Positions 54,720-64,000 of a DNA stretch of 64,000 nt are shown piece by piece; positions within the stretch are counted from its first letter, which is position 1, and every line of letters starts with the position of its first letter. This stretch comes from Maribacter halichondriae (GTDB taxonomy: Bacteria; Bacteroidota; Bacteroidia; Flavobacteriales; Flavobacteriaceae). The notes under the pieces were generated by a model. The model had not been told where the DNA came from. It was given only the letters and a program-made list of their open reading frames with translations, and searched no databases. Position numbers and translations under genes: made by a program. Location: positions 2,176,529 to 2,240,528 of the forward strand of contig NZ_CP107030.1 in NCBI RefSeq assembly GCF_027474825.1. Direction: 5' to 3'.

Positions 54720-54932
54720 TCAGTTGCATCCACACCCTCCACCAGTTTTTCCGCCATTTGCGCCCACAGCAGCTTCCCGATAGGAATGGGCGATGGTCAC
54801 ATTTCGGTCGCACAATTTTTCCGAAAGCTCCATATCGGGGTCGTTCAGGTTCACTTTTTCGTATTCCTTGACGACCACACAGCTATTGAGAAAGCAGGCA
54901 ATACCCAACAGCGTTAAAAATCGATTCCTCAT
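54720..54932 (-). CDS. DUF4266 small lipoprotein with C-terminal CGC motif
   Basis: 70 residues. Lipobox LNSC (Cys 18) gives a mature lipoprotein of about 52 residues. The family signature is visible: NDPDMEL, CDRNVTIAHSYREA and a Gly-rich tail ending GGGCGCN (Cys 67 and 69). The Cys pair near a flexible Gly tail might carry a cofactor or metal. It overlaps the ApbE gene end by four bases (ATGA) and precedes DUF3570, so all are one operon. Confidence 0.88.
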   Translation of the reverse strand: MRNRFLTLLGIACFLNSCVVVKEYEKVNLNDPDMELSEKLCDRNVTIAHSYREAAVGANGGKTGGGCGCN

Positions 54933-55908
54933 ATTTTGTTGATTTCAATGTTCTTTGAAGTCGTAATGTTTCCCGCTTCATCGATAATTATACATTCTAT
55001 ATTCGGTAATTGGTTAATCCTGTCCAATCCCGTTTCTTTACCCATGACAAAAACCGATGTGGCTAGTGCATCTGCCAATTCGGCTTTTGGCGCAAAAACC
55101 GTCACACTGATGATACCACTTGAAGGATATCCCGTTCTAGGATCTATAATATGGGAATACCGCCTTCCATTAAAATTGACGAATTTCTCGTAATTGCCGG
55201 ATGTGACCACCGCCCCTTGTTCTATAGGAAGCAACGCAAAAGCCTTATTCTTGTCCATCGGGTTGGTAATTGCCACTTTCCACGGGTCGCCATTAGGTTG
55301 TTTCCCCATGTATTCATATCTCCGGAAGCATTGATAATGCCTGCCTCAACTCCATTTTTTATGAGCAATGCTTTTGCCTTGTCCGCCGCATAGCCCTTGC
55401 CAATGGCGCCGAAGCCTATTTTCATTCCTTCGAGTTTCAGAAATACAGTACTGTTTTCTATATCAAGAATAATATTTTGGTACCCTACTTTTTCCACGGA
55501 AGCTTTTATCGATTCTTCCGAGGGCATTTCGGTCATGCTGCCATCAAATTTCCAAATCTTGTCCATAGAGGCATAGCTGATATCAAAAGCACCATCGGTC
55601 AATTTAGAAATTCCGATGGCCCTTTCGATGAGCTGAAAGAGTTCAACATCAACCTTGACAGCTCGTATTCCTGCATTTTTATTTATTTCGGAAGTCTGGG
55701 AATTCGGGTCCCATGACGAAATCAAACGCTCGATACGCTCGATTTCTTTAATCGCGGTATCAATATGCGAATTAGCCGAGAAGGAATCTTTATCGACCAC
55801 AGTAATCTCAAAACGACTGCCCATCAGCTTGAGCGTTCGTTTATGAGGCTGCTGCGAAAGGCAGAAAACCGACGTTATGAGCATTAAAAAGACCGTAATG
55901 TGTTTCAA
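54929..55908 (-). pseudogene. apbE: FAD:protein FMN transferase (ApbE family), frameshifted
   Basis: From a TTG at 55908 (one base after the thioredoxin stop) the frame encodes a signal (HITVFLMLITSVFC), LKLMGSRFEITV, TDGAFDISYASMDKIW, IGFGAIGKGYAADKA and SGDMNTWG, then is lost at 55304-55307. One more C there (G on the coding strand) continues into GKQPNGDPWKVAI, HIIDPRTGYPSSG and ADALATSVFVMG, ending at 54929. Repaired length is 326 residues, normal for ApbE. ApbE attaches FMN covalently to Thr/Ser of target flavoproteins in the periplasm. No canonical FMN-binding-domain target is encoded next to it, which makes DUF4266/DUF3570 interesting. Confidence 0.87.
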
Positions 55909-55909
55909 A

Positions 55910-56350
55910 CTATCCGCTAAATGAGGTTAATAATTTGATGTATTCTTCTGGTGTCGCTTTTTGATAACTGGTTTCACCCAAAACGTTTCCCTCTTTGTCC
56001 ATAACGACCACAAAAGGAAAAATACCTCGTTTGTTATACTGTTCCGCCAGTTTTTTATTCGCGGCCTGCTGTTCTTCCGAGAGGTCGTTTTTCTTTTTTC
56101 GGGGAAAATCGGCCTGTACCATCACAAAGTGGTCTTTTGCATATTCTTTGAAGGTATTGGTACTCCATACTTCGCGATCCAATTTAATACAAGGCGCACA
56201 CCAATCGGATCCTTGAAAGACCAAAACAATGGTCTTATCCTCTTCGGCCGCCAATTTTTTGGCGGTTGAAAAATCGGTTCGCCAATTCTGGGCCACTAGG
56301 CCAGTGGTGGTCATACATCCAAAAATCAGGGTCAAAATTAGTCTTTTCAT
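55910..56350 (-). CDS. Thioredoxin-family periplasmic protein
   Basis: 146 residues. Signal peptide (LILTLIFGCMTTTGLVAQ), then a thioredoxin_7-like domain with active site WCAPC (Cys 51 and 54) and cis-Pro strand FPFVVVMDKEGNVLG. It is probably a disulfide reductase or oxidase in the envelope. First gene of the four-gene unit Trx-ApbE-DUF4266-DUF3570, and it could keep the Cys of DUF4266 reduced; that is inference. Confidence 0.9.
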   Translation of the reverse strand: MKRLILTLIFGCMTTTGLVAQNWRTDFSTAKKLAAEEDKTIVLVFQGSDWCAPCIKLDREVWSTNTFKEYAKDHFVMVQADFPRKKKNDLSEEQQAANKKLAEQYNKRGIFPFVVVMDKEGNVLGETSYQKATPEEYIKLLTSFSG

Positions 56351-56426
56351 ATTCTGGTTCTTAGTCTATAATGATTACTATTACTATCAACGGGATAACA
56401 CTTTTTATGTTATATGTATCCCGCAT

Positions 56427-57571
56427 TTATTCGCCGATCAAATCGAACGCCCCCTTTACCAAAAATTGACTATTGGGTTGAAATTTGTCAGTTGGGTCAA
56501 CGGCGGTAAATCCATCGAAAACAGTGCCGATCTTAACTTCTACCTGATTAAAGTACATGTTGCCATTTTCTTCCTTGTTCAATAAAAGCACATAAGCCCT
56601 ATCATCAAGGGTTACCACAGCTTCAGAGGGTAAGGCTTTTGCTTGGGCCGATTCCGTTATGATTTCTGCATCGACGAACATTCCCGTCAAAAAATTATGC
56701 TTTGATTCGTCATGTAGGTGCCCATGGACTTTTATGGTCCGATTTTCTCCGATGGACGTACCAATCAGATGCACTTCGGCCTCATAGGTTTCATCAGAAG
56801 CTTCGGGAATCGTAAACCGGATGGGCTGTCCCTTCTTGATTTTCATGATATTCTTTTCAAAAACGGAAAGTTCGAGATGAATATGGTCGTTGTCGATGAT
56901 TTCAAGGATAGGTGTAGCTGGCGAGACATAAGATCCCTTGCTAACGTTGACTTTGGTAATACTACCATTGATCGGGGCAAAGATGGTGGCGATGCTGCTA
57001 ATGTTGCCTTTTTCAACTTCGGAAGGCGAGATATTGAGCATTTGCAATTGTTTTTTGAGTCCGTTATAGCGTGCGTTGGCCGTTTGGAATTCGCTTTCGG
57101 CTTTCAGGTAGTTTTTTTGGGAGGTTATGTTTTCGTCCATCAAGGTTTTTTGTCGGTCGTATTCCGATTTTAGGTAGCCGAGTTGTTGTTTGATTTCCAT
57201 ATATTCTTGTTGAAGGGTAACGAATTCAGGATTTTCTATAGTAACCAATAATTGACCTCTCTTGACAGCGTCGCCTATCAAAAGCGGAGTCCTTTAATAT
57301 AGCCGCCCATAGTGGCGTTGACTACGGCTCTATTTTCTGGCGGCACGTCTATCATGCCATTGGTTTGGACCAGAATTGGAAAGGATTTTTCCGCTAAACC
57401 TCCCAAAAGCATACCGCTGTTGTCAAACTGTTCTTGGGTCACTTGAATCAGTTCATTGGTGGCTTCTGCTTCTCCAACACCTGCTTCTACAGTTTTGTTA
57501 GTGGCATCGCCACAGCTCCATAAGCCTAGAAGTGAAATAGCTGCAAAATAAATATATATTGAACGTTGCAT
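56427..57571 (-). pseudogene. CusB-type efflux periplasmic adaptor, frameshifted
   Basis: From the ATG at 57571 a lipobox (LLGLWSC, Cys 20) and FPILVQTNGMIDVPPENRAVVNATMGGYIK lead to a stop at 57278. One extra A (coding strand) at the T run 57293-57295 continues as LLIGDAVKRGQLLVTIENPEFV, a coiled-coil hairpin (YMEIKQQLGYLKSEYDRQKTL), APINGSITKVNVSKGSYVSP and the barrel domain, to 56427. Repaired length is 381 residues. It connects a heavy-metal RND pump to its outer-membrane duct. It sits 10 bases after the CusA-TolC fusion gene on the same strand. Confidence 0.83.
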
Positions 57572-57581
57572 AACGATGATT

Positions 57582-60500
57582 TTAAAGGGTTAGATAGTTG
57601 AGATTGATAACGGTCTGGTTGTATCGATAGAGATTATCCAAATAGTCAAGCTTGATTTCATAGGCATTTTGAAGGCTTTGGATGTATTGGAAAAAATCGA
57701 TTTCCCCATTTTTAAAGCTGATAGTGGCGGTTTTCAGAATCTCTTCGGAAAGTTGGGTGCCCTCGGTTTCGTAATATGTCAAAGCTTTATCATATTTATC
57801 CAATTGTGCTTGTAGTTCCGAACGTCTGGCATTTAAACGCACTTCGTAATCCTTTGATTCTTCCTCAGCGATTTTTTCTGAAATTTTCGAGGCCTTTATC
57901 TGTGAAGCTTTCCCTCCGAACAACAGGGGAATTTTGAGTCCGGCCTGATAGCCGTACAAACTACCATCCAAGGCACTATTGGTGCCCTGAAAATAGTTCA
58001 AACTAAGATCCGGCAATAGCTTTTGCACCTCTAGTTGCCGTTTTGCTTTGGTCAAGAATTGGTTGTTTCTATAATATTGCATTTCAATGGATTCCTTAGT
58101 ATTTATTACATCTATGAGAATTCGACCAATCGGTATATCAATAATATTTATACTGTCCGGTATCTGTGTTATTCTTACTATTTCGGTCTTCGCGATCGTA
58201 GCATCTTGTTTTGCCTGTTCCAAAGCGATCTGCACTTGCCTTTGTTTCGAGGAAGCGGTAATCTTTTCCAGATAATTGGTCTCGCCCAGTTCAAATCTGC
58301 GATTGGCCATATGCGCGAAGTTTTGATAAAGACTATCAAGATGGTCATAAATAGCTTCCTTTTGCTTCGTGTATTGGTATTGGTAAAAAGCGGCCGTAAC
58401 ATCACGTTCCAAAACCTTTTTTCGTATAGCGTATGCGCTGGAAGTCATTTCGTAGGTGGCTTTGTTAACCTTTCGCCCCGCAAAATATACGGTTGGGAAA
58501 AGAAAATCCTGTTGTACGCCCAATACGTTGAGCGGTAAGTTGCCAACGCTTAGGTTATTTTGGTCATAATGATAATATACCTGCGTTTTATCAAAATTGA
58601 AAGCACTACCTATCAAGGCATCGGACTGTTGCACATTCAAGTCCGCAGCTTTTAATCCTGCATTGTTTTCAAAAGCCATGGGAATCAGTTTTTCAAGGTC
58701 CAAAGGCTTTTCTTGTGCATTTCCAAGGGAGGAAAAGGATAGTGCAACAAGCACGAGGAGTACCGTCAAATTAGGGTTTGCCGTTTTTTTCCGCAACGAA
58801 TCTTTTTTATCAAAGATCGAATACAATACCGGAAGTACTACCAATGTTAAAAGGGTAGCCGTAATTAAACCCCCGATAACTACCGTTGCCAAAGGGCGTT
58901 GTACCTCGGCCCCCGCATTCGTTGAGATGGCCATAGGCAAAAAGCCCAGTGCCGCTGCCGAAGCGGTCAACAAAACGGCCCGCAATCGGTCTTTTGTGCC
59001 CTGTTTGATAAGTGCTTCCATAGAGTCAAAAGATTGTTTTTTGAGTTCCTTAAAATGTTCGATCAGAACGATTCCGTTAAGTACGGCTATTCCGAAAAGT
59101 GCTATAAAGCCAACTCCGGCCGAAATGCTAAAAGGCATGCCACGAATCCATAACAATAAAACTCCGCCTATAGCTGCAAGGGGAATGGCCGAGTAGATCA
59201 AAAGGGCTTCCCGAACCGAATTAAAAGCGAAATATAAGAGGATAAAAATCAACAAAAGGGCAATCGGAACGGCCACCCATAATCGAGCTTTGGCACTTTG
59301 CAGATTTTCAAACTGGCCGCCATAGGTAATCGAATAGCCAATGGGCAGGTTAATGTTATCATTAATCAATTCTTGCACATCATCCACCACGGATTGCGAG
59401 ATCTCGGTCACGTACATTGATGCCCACTACGATCCTTCGACGTGTATCGTCCCGCGCTATTTTGGCCGCCCCTTTTTGGTAGCTGATCTCGGCCAACTCG
59501 CTTAGCGGGATTTTTCCTCCCGAAGGAACGTCAACATATAGATTTTTAAGGTTGTCAATGTCCTTTCGATTTTTTTGGTCAAGTCGCACCACCAAATCGA
59601 AATGTTTTTCTCCTTCGTAAATACTTCCGACCGCTCGGCCCGAAAAACCCATAGAGACCATTTCGTTGAGGTCTTGAATGTTGAGTCCGTAGCGGGCGAT
59701 TTTCGCTCGGTCGTATGTCACGTTCATTTGTGGTAGTCCCACAATCTTTTCGACCGTAACATCCGCTGCTCCTTTTATATTTTCTATAAGATTTTTGATC
59801 TCGTTTCCTTTTTTACTAAGAATATCGAGGTCTTCACCAAAAATCTTGATGGCAATATCGGCGCGAACGCCGGTAATCAGTTCATTAAATCGCATTTCAA
59901 TGGGTTGTGTAAACTCGACTTCCATTCCAGGAATAATAGCAAGGGCTTCCTTGAATTTATTGGCGAGTTCATCTTTTGATTTAGCCGATACCCATTCTTT
60001 TTTTGGCGCCAGAATGATGATGACATCGCTCTCTTCCATCGACATGGGATCCGTGGGAACTTCCGCAGCGCCTATGCGGGTAACGACTTGTTTCACTTCA
60101 GGGAAATTATCCAACAAAATCTTTTCGATACGTGTTGTCGTCCCGATGGTCTTGCTGAGCGACGTTCCCGTTTTGAGCACGGGTTGGATTACGAAATCGC
60201 CTTCGTCGAGGGTGGGAACGAATTCTCCTCCCACGCGCGAAAATATGAACACCATAACCACCAAGAGCAGTACCGCTATACCCAAAACCGTTTTTTTGCT
60301 TTGCAGGGCCCAATGGATGGTAGGCTCGTAATGCTGATTCAGCCATCGCATCAATCGTACTGAAATATTATTTTTCGATACTTTTGCTGGTTTCAGGAAT
60401 AGCGAAGCCGCCACAGGCACATACGTAAAGCAAAAGATCATAGCTCCGATCAACGCAAAGCTAAAAGTTAGTGCCATGGGCTTGAACATCTTGCCCTCCA

Positions 60501-61917
60501 CACCGGTCAAAGAGAGAATCGGGATAAGAACGATCAAGATGATCAACTGCCCAAAAATGGCGGAATTCATCATTTTCGAGGCACTGTTCAGGGTAATGGT
60601 ATCTTTTCTGTTCTGTAAATCGGTCTTCGAAAGCGAGACCAATTCAGCACTTTTTGCCGTAATCTGAAAGGCGATGAATTCTACGATGATAACCGCCCCG
60701 TCGATAATGATTCCGAAATCGATGGCTCCCAAACTCATTAAATTTGCATCTACGCCGAAGATATACATTAGTGAAAGTGCGAATAGCAGACATAATGGAA
60801 TGACGGAGGCGACAACGAGACCTGAACGGAAATTCCCCAGTAACAAGACCACCACAAAAATCACGATCAAACAGCCCAAAATCAGGTTTTCGGCTACGGT
60901 AAAGGTCGTTTTGGCAATGAGTTCGCTGCGGTCTAAAAACGCATTTATGTAAACCCCTTCCGGAAGGGATTTTGAAATTTCGTCCACCCGAGTTTTAACA
61001 GCATCGATAACCTGCTTTGAGTTCGCATCTTTGAGCATCATGACCTGCCCGAGCACTTTTTCGCCCTCTCCGTTTCCGGTGATGGCTCCGAAGCGTGTTG
61101 CGCTTCCGTAGCCGACTTCGGCAACATCCTTTATCAAAACAGGAATACCATCATTAGTTTTTATGACGATATTTTCAATATCCTTCAAGTCTTCGACCAA
61201 TCCTTCCCCACGGATAAAATAAGCCTGGTTCACTTTTTCGATATAGCCACCACCGGCTACGCTATTGTTCTTCTCCAAGGCCGTAAAAACATCTTGAGCC
61301 GTGATGTTCATGGCATTGAGCTTCCCTGTATTGATGGCGACTTCATATTGTTTTAGATAACCACCCCAAGTATTCACTTCGACCACGCCGGGAATACCCG
61401 ATAACTGCCTTTTTACGATCCAATCTTGAATGGTGCGGAGTTCAGTCGCATCATACCGATCTTCGTAACCGGGTTTTACATCGAGTATGTATTGGTAGAT
61501 TTCACCAAGACCTGTAGTTATTGGACCCATTGTAGGGACACCGAAACCTTCCGGTATTTTTTCGCTGGCGGACTTTATTTTTTCGGCAATCAATTGGCGC
61601 GGCAGATAAGTGCCGAGATCATCGTCGAAAACAATGGTAACGACCGATAGTCCGAATTTGGTTATAGAGCGGATTTCGACCACGCCAGGCAGATTGGCCA
61701 TTTCGAGCTCTACAGGATAGGTAATGAACTGCTCCATATCCTGCGTCGAAAGGTTGCGCGAAGTGGTTATAACCTGCACCTGATTATTGGTCACATCGGG
61801 TACCGCCCCAATAGGAATTTGAGTAAGGGAGTACAAGCCGAAACCAATAATAAAGGCCGTAAACAAGAGTACGATAAACTTGTTACGAATGCTGAAATTG
61901 ATGATATGTGATAGCAT
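57582..61917 (-). pseudogene. CusA/CzcA heavy-metal RND pump fused to a TolC-like domain, frameshifted
   Basis: Two frames (61917-59380 and 59417-57582) join into about 1444 residues. The first about 1030 residues are a CusA/CzcA pump: GAVPDVTNNQVQVITTSRN, MSLGAIDFGIIIDGAVIIVEF (proton-relay acidic residues), FVPTLDEGDFVIQP and a second TM bundle with GIAVLNGIVLIEHF. From about residue 1045 (LDLEKLIPMAFENNAGLKAADLNVQQ) a TolC-type outer-membrane-factor domain follows, ending VINLNYLTL. Pump-TolC fusions of this length are known in Bacteroidota. One extra base near 59397 breaks the frame (RDRDL / QSVVDDVQ), not in a homopolymer. It exports Cu/Ag or Zn/Co/Cd; the metal is not certain. Confidence 0.87.
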
Positions 61918-61989
61918 AATCCATAAATGAAAAGTGTCGCAAACTATCCGAAAACGGTTTGCCGAGAAATGATTAAAATCAGTAAGGGA

Positions 61990-62388
61990 TTATACTAGCC
62001 GGGGTGGCTGAAAAAGGCCTTCTTGGGCCAAAGAATGATATGAAGCTTGATAAAAATAATTGGCATCATGATGAACAACCGTTTCAGGGGACAACGGATA
62101 GTCAGATATGTTGTTCAATACAAAAGCTGAAAGTGATGTCGACTGGTATTGGTGCTGAAAAGGAAGTTGTTCATGATCTTCTTTCTCTTCTTGATGTTGT
62201 TGATTGTGTTCTGCTTTTAACTCGCCATAATGTTTTGAAATGAACACAAAGAAATTATCCCCATATTCCTCTGAATGGAAGTTGGCATGCTCGATCAGCT
62301 CGTCCAACTCTACAATATCATCGAAATGGATGTTGAAGCTCTGCACGAGAATGAGCAAAGAAATCGCTATGGAAACCAGTTTTGTCAT
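61990..62388 (-). CDS. His-rich small exported protein of the metal-efflux operon
   Basis: 132 residues with an N-terminal signal (VSIAISLLILVQSF). The mature part is rich in His (11) and Asp/Glu: NIHFDDIVELDELIEHANFHSEEYGDN, then HNQQHQEEKEDHEQ, then VVHHDAN near the end. No Cys. Its position as first gene ahead of CusA-TolC and CusB, with a promoter of its own, makes it a likely periplasmic metal binder or sensor for the pump. I recall similar proteins next to CusA genes in flavobacteria; no biochemical function is known. Confidence 0.75.
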   Translation of the reverse strand: MTKLVSIAISLLILVQSFNIHFDDIVELDELIEHANFHSEEYGDNFFVFISKHYGELKAEHNQQHQEEKEDHEQLPFQHQYQSTSLSAFVLNNISDYPLSPETVVHHDANYFYQASYHSLAQEGLFQPPRLV

Positions 62389-62395
62389 AAAAAAT

Positions 62396-62410
62396 GTATC
62401 ATAAAGATAC
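62396..62410. promoter_or_regulatory. Short palindrome over the metal-efflux promoter
   Basis: GTATC-N5-GATAC overlaps a minus-strand -7-like element TATCTTTA (62409-62402), 14 bases before the His-rich gene's ATG. It could be a metal-repressor site; the arms are only 5 bp. Confidence 0.35.
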
Positions 62411-62504
62411 GGTTTTTACAAAAACTTCCGTTACGACAGTAGAATCTTTAGCTTTGCGTCTATAAATTGGATGGATTAAAAGGGAACATGAGGCCTTGGG
62501 GTTC

Positions 62505-62532
62505 TTACATACTTTATAAACATTTTATGTAA
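62505..62532. repeat. 7-bp inverted repeat upstream of the 62565 gene
   Basis: TTACATA (62505-62511) and TATGTAA (62526-62532), 14 bases apart, in the spacer between divergent genes. Possible operator; AT-richness makes chance likely. Confidence 0.3.
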
Positions 62533-62564
62533 AACGAGTTAAACATAATTTTTGAAGGATATAC

Positions 62565-63008
62565 ATGGCAGTTAAAAAACGGCATTGGTTTTGGAACCTA
62601 GTGGCGATTATTACGGTAATAGTATGCCTACTTGCGCTTTTGGCCCACTATAAAAATTGGACAAAAATTAAAGCGGATAGTATCCGTATTTTATCCGGCT
62701 TCTACTACAAGGATTTGAAATATTCTGATTTGGATAGTGTGCTTATGGTTGAACGGATTCCGCCTATGGAACGGTTGAATGGCTTCTCAGCTTTAGAAAA
62801 AGAGAAAGGTATTTTTAGGGAGTTCAAAGATTCGTTGACCGATAAAAAAGTCAATGTTTACGTAGATAATCTATCACAGCACAAAATCAAGATCGTCTAT
62901 CAAGATTCATCGAAACTCTATTTTAATTATAAGGATAGTCTTGAAACCGAACAACTTTATACCCTACTACTAAATAAATTAAAGTCGAATGTCGATGTCC
63001 CGAACTAA
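62565..63008 (+). CDS. Single-TM hypothetical protein
   Basis: 147 residues. Basic N-terminus followed by one membrane segment (about residues 9-28, FWNLVAIITVIVCLLALLA). The rest is soluble: FYYKDLKYSDLDSVLMVERIPPMERLNGFSALEKEKGIFREFKD, then VYVDNLSQHKIKIVYQ, an alpha/beta pattern reminiscent of small PH-like membrane-anchored domains. No family is recognised. Its end overlaps the start region of the DUF2141 gene, with which it may be co-expressed. Confidence 0.65.
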   Translation: MAVKKRHWFWNLVAIITVIVCLLALLAHYKNWTKIKADSIRILSGFYYKDLKYSDLDSVLMVERIPPMERLNGFSALEKEKGIFREFKDSLTDKKVNVYVDNLSQHKIKIVYQDSSKLYFNYKDSLETEQLYTLLLNKLKSNVDVPN

Positions 63009-63021
63009 ATCGGAAATAGCC

Positions 63022-63432
63022 ATGAAGAAAGTGTTCGCCTTGCTTTTATGGGTAACACCGCTATGGGCCATGTCACAAAACAAACTAACCGTTTCCGTAG
63101 TGGGTGTGCCAGCTTCGATAGGAAATGTAAGTGCAGGAGTCTACAATTCTGAAGTCGGATTTTTGAAAATAGATCATGTCATTGCTGGCAAGTTCGTTCA
63201 GGCTGTCAGAGGGACTACAAGGATAGAATTGGATAATCTGCCCAACGGTACCTATGCCGTTGCTATTTTCTATGACGAAAATGGAAATGAAAAGCTGGAT
63301 ACCAATTTTTTGGGAATTCCAAAAGAGAAAGTCGCATTCTCAAATGCGAAAATGAAAACGTTCGGGCCTCCCGGTTTTGATGAATGCTCATTCAAAGTTA
63401 TAGGAGATCAAGAAATGAAGATTTCATTTTGA
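63022..63432 (+). CDS. DUF2141 family exported protein
   Basis: 136 residues from the ATG at 63022, which gives the signal peptide MKKVFALLLWVTPLWAMSQ; an earlier ATG at 62989 would overlap the previous gene and add a charged leader. The DUF2141 hallmark is present: NLPNGTYAVAIFYDENGNEKLDTNFLGIPKEKVAFSN followed by FGPPGFDECSF. A small beta-sandwich protein, secreted to the periplasm or beyond. Biochemical function is unknown. No terminator is clear, and the next gene has its own spacer of 96 bases. Confidence 0.87.
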   Translation: MKKVFALLLWVTPLWAMSQNKLTVSVVGVPASIGNVSAGVYNSEVGFLKIDHVIAGKFVQAVRGTTRIELDNLPNGTYAVAIFYDENGNEKLDTNFLGIPKEKVAFSNAKMKTFGPPGFDECSFKVIGDQEMKISF

Positions 63433-63528
63433 TTTCCTCTTAAAATTTACGCTCCTTTTTTGTCAAGCAGTTGTATTTAAAATGCATAATTTGTATTTTG
63501 ATTCACTAATCAATTAAAAACAACAATC

Positions 63529-63897
63529 ATGGAAACAAATGAAATTGCCAACAAGTTGGTCGCATGGTGCAAACAAGGAGATTTTGAAAAGCCTTATCAA
63601 GAATTGTACAGCCCTAAAATCGTCAGTATAGAGAATGACGGAACAAGTGAAGGTGGGCGCGTAGAAGGTTTTGAAGGGATACAACAAAAAGGAGAGTGGT
63701 GGAAAGAGAATTTCGAGGTGCACGAAACAAGTGTATCGGACCCGATAGTCGCCGATAACTGGTTTTCGGTAAAATTTGATATGGACACGACCCACAAACC
63801 TTCAGGGCATCGTTCAACGATGTCCGAAATAGCTGTCTATGAAGTTAAGGATGGCAAAATCGTAAAAGAGCAGTTCTTTTATGATGAACAGAAATAG
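63529..63897 (+). CDS. SnoaL-like (NTF2-fold) protein
   Basis: 122 residues, cytosolic, no signal. It has the cone-shaped alpha+beta NTF2 pattern: N-terminal helix (NEIANKLVAWCKQGDF), a loop YSPKIVSIEN, GFEGIQQKGEWWKENFEVHE, and strands ending YEVKDGKIVKEQFFYDE. Members are polyketide cyclases, isomerases or simply ligand-binding proteins; no catalytic set can be recognised here. Monocistronic by position. Confidence 0.82.
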   Translation: METNEIANKLVAWCKQGDFEKPYQELYSPKIVSIENDGTSEGGRVEGFEGIQQKGEWWKENFEVHETSVSDPIVADNWFSVKFDMDTTHKPSGHRSTMSEIAVYEVKDGKIVKEQFFYDEQK

Positions 63898-63918
63898 GTA
63901 CTATTGCCGAACCTTTAC

Positions 63919-64000
63919 GTCATTGAGAGGAGCATTTTAGCGACTAAGCAATCTGTTAAATCTTATCTACAAGTTTAACAGATTGTTTCGCTTTGTCTGC
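63919..64000. repeat. Dispersed palindromic repeat at the window end
   Basis: After ACGTCATTGAGAGGAGCATT the sequence has AAGCAATCTGTTAAA and its near-perfect inverted copy TTTAACAGATTGTTT about 20 bases apart. I recall elements of this GTCATTG...AAGCAATCTG form as frequent intergenic repeats in Bacteroidota. The element may continue past the window edge. Confidence 0.5.

Overview
This is a chromosomal stretch of a Bacteroidota bacterium, almost certainly a (probably marine) flavobacterium. The signs are: moderately low GC; promoters with the Bacteroidota -7 element TAnnTTTG; many SPI/SPII-exported proteins; CarboxypepD_reg-fronted TonB-dependent receptors; families largely confined to flavobacteria (DUF6503, DUF3078, a fused CusA-TolC pump); and a lycopene cyclase for carotenoids. 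I see no rRNA, tRNA, CRISPR array, phage or insertion sequence.

Layout. 0-2.5 kb: small hypothetical, CAP-domain and DUF6503 exported proteins. 2.5-16.8 kb: a phosphate island with two PiT-PhoU transporters flanking a Na/Pi cotransporter, a phosphate-selective-type porin, a MORN-like exported protein, a small CarboxypepD_reg protein, and a TonB receptor with a duplicated-domain lipoprotein. Six promoters here carry direct repeats of a TAACATT-like heptamer in exact 11-bp register. In four of them the repeats are followed by exactly 11 nt and TTTG/TTTA. I propose this as a flavobacterial Pho box. 16.9-28.8 kb: housekeeping (dgt, DUF3078, dxs, tadA, cold-shock protein, ClC channel, aspS) and small envelope proteins. 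28.9-35.7 kb: a TetR-controlled tripartite RND pump operon with a visible operator. 35.7-39.1 kb: an ECF sigma/membrane protein/46-aa operon, a polyprenyl diphosphate synthase and crtY. 39.1-43 kb: a metal locus (TonB receptor divergent from a DtxR-type regulator and a ZIP transporter) with a palindrome over the receptor promoter. 43-53.2 kb: a serine hydrolase with a LytS/LytTR two-component system, two secreted LamG-like paralogues divergent from a membrane-anchored DNA-binding regulator, and a membrane AraC regulator with an S41 protease. 53.4-62.4 kb: a thioredoxin-ApbE-DUF4266-DUF3570 cluster (extracytoplasmic flavin redox chemistry) and a copper/silver-type CusB / CusA-TolC efflux operon with a His-rich exported protein. 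62.5-64 kb: small hypothetical genes and a dispersed palindromic repeat.

A striking global property is that at least eleven one-base frame disruptions break nine otherwise intact conserved genes, ten of them in homopolymers. This looks much more like uncorrected sequencing error than mass pseudogenisation. I give the merged coordinates for each broken gene.
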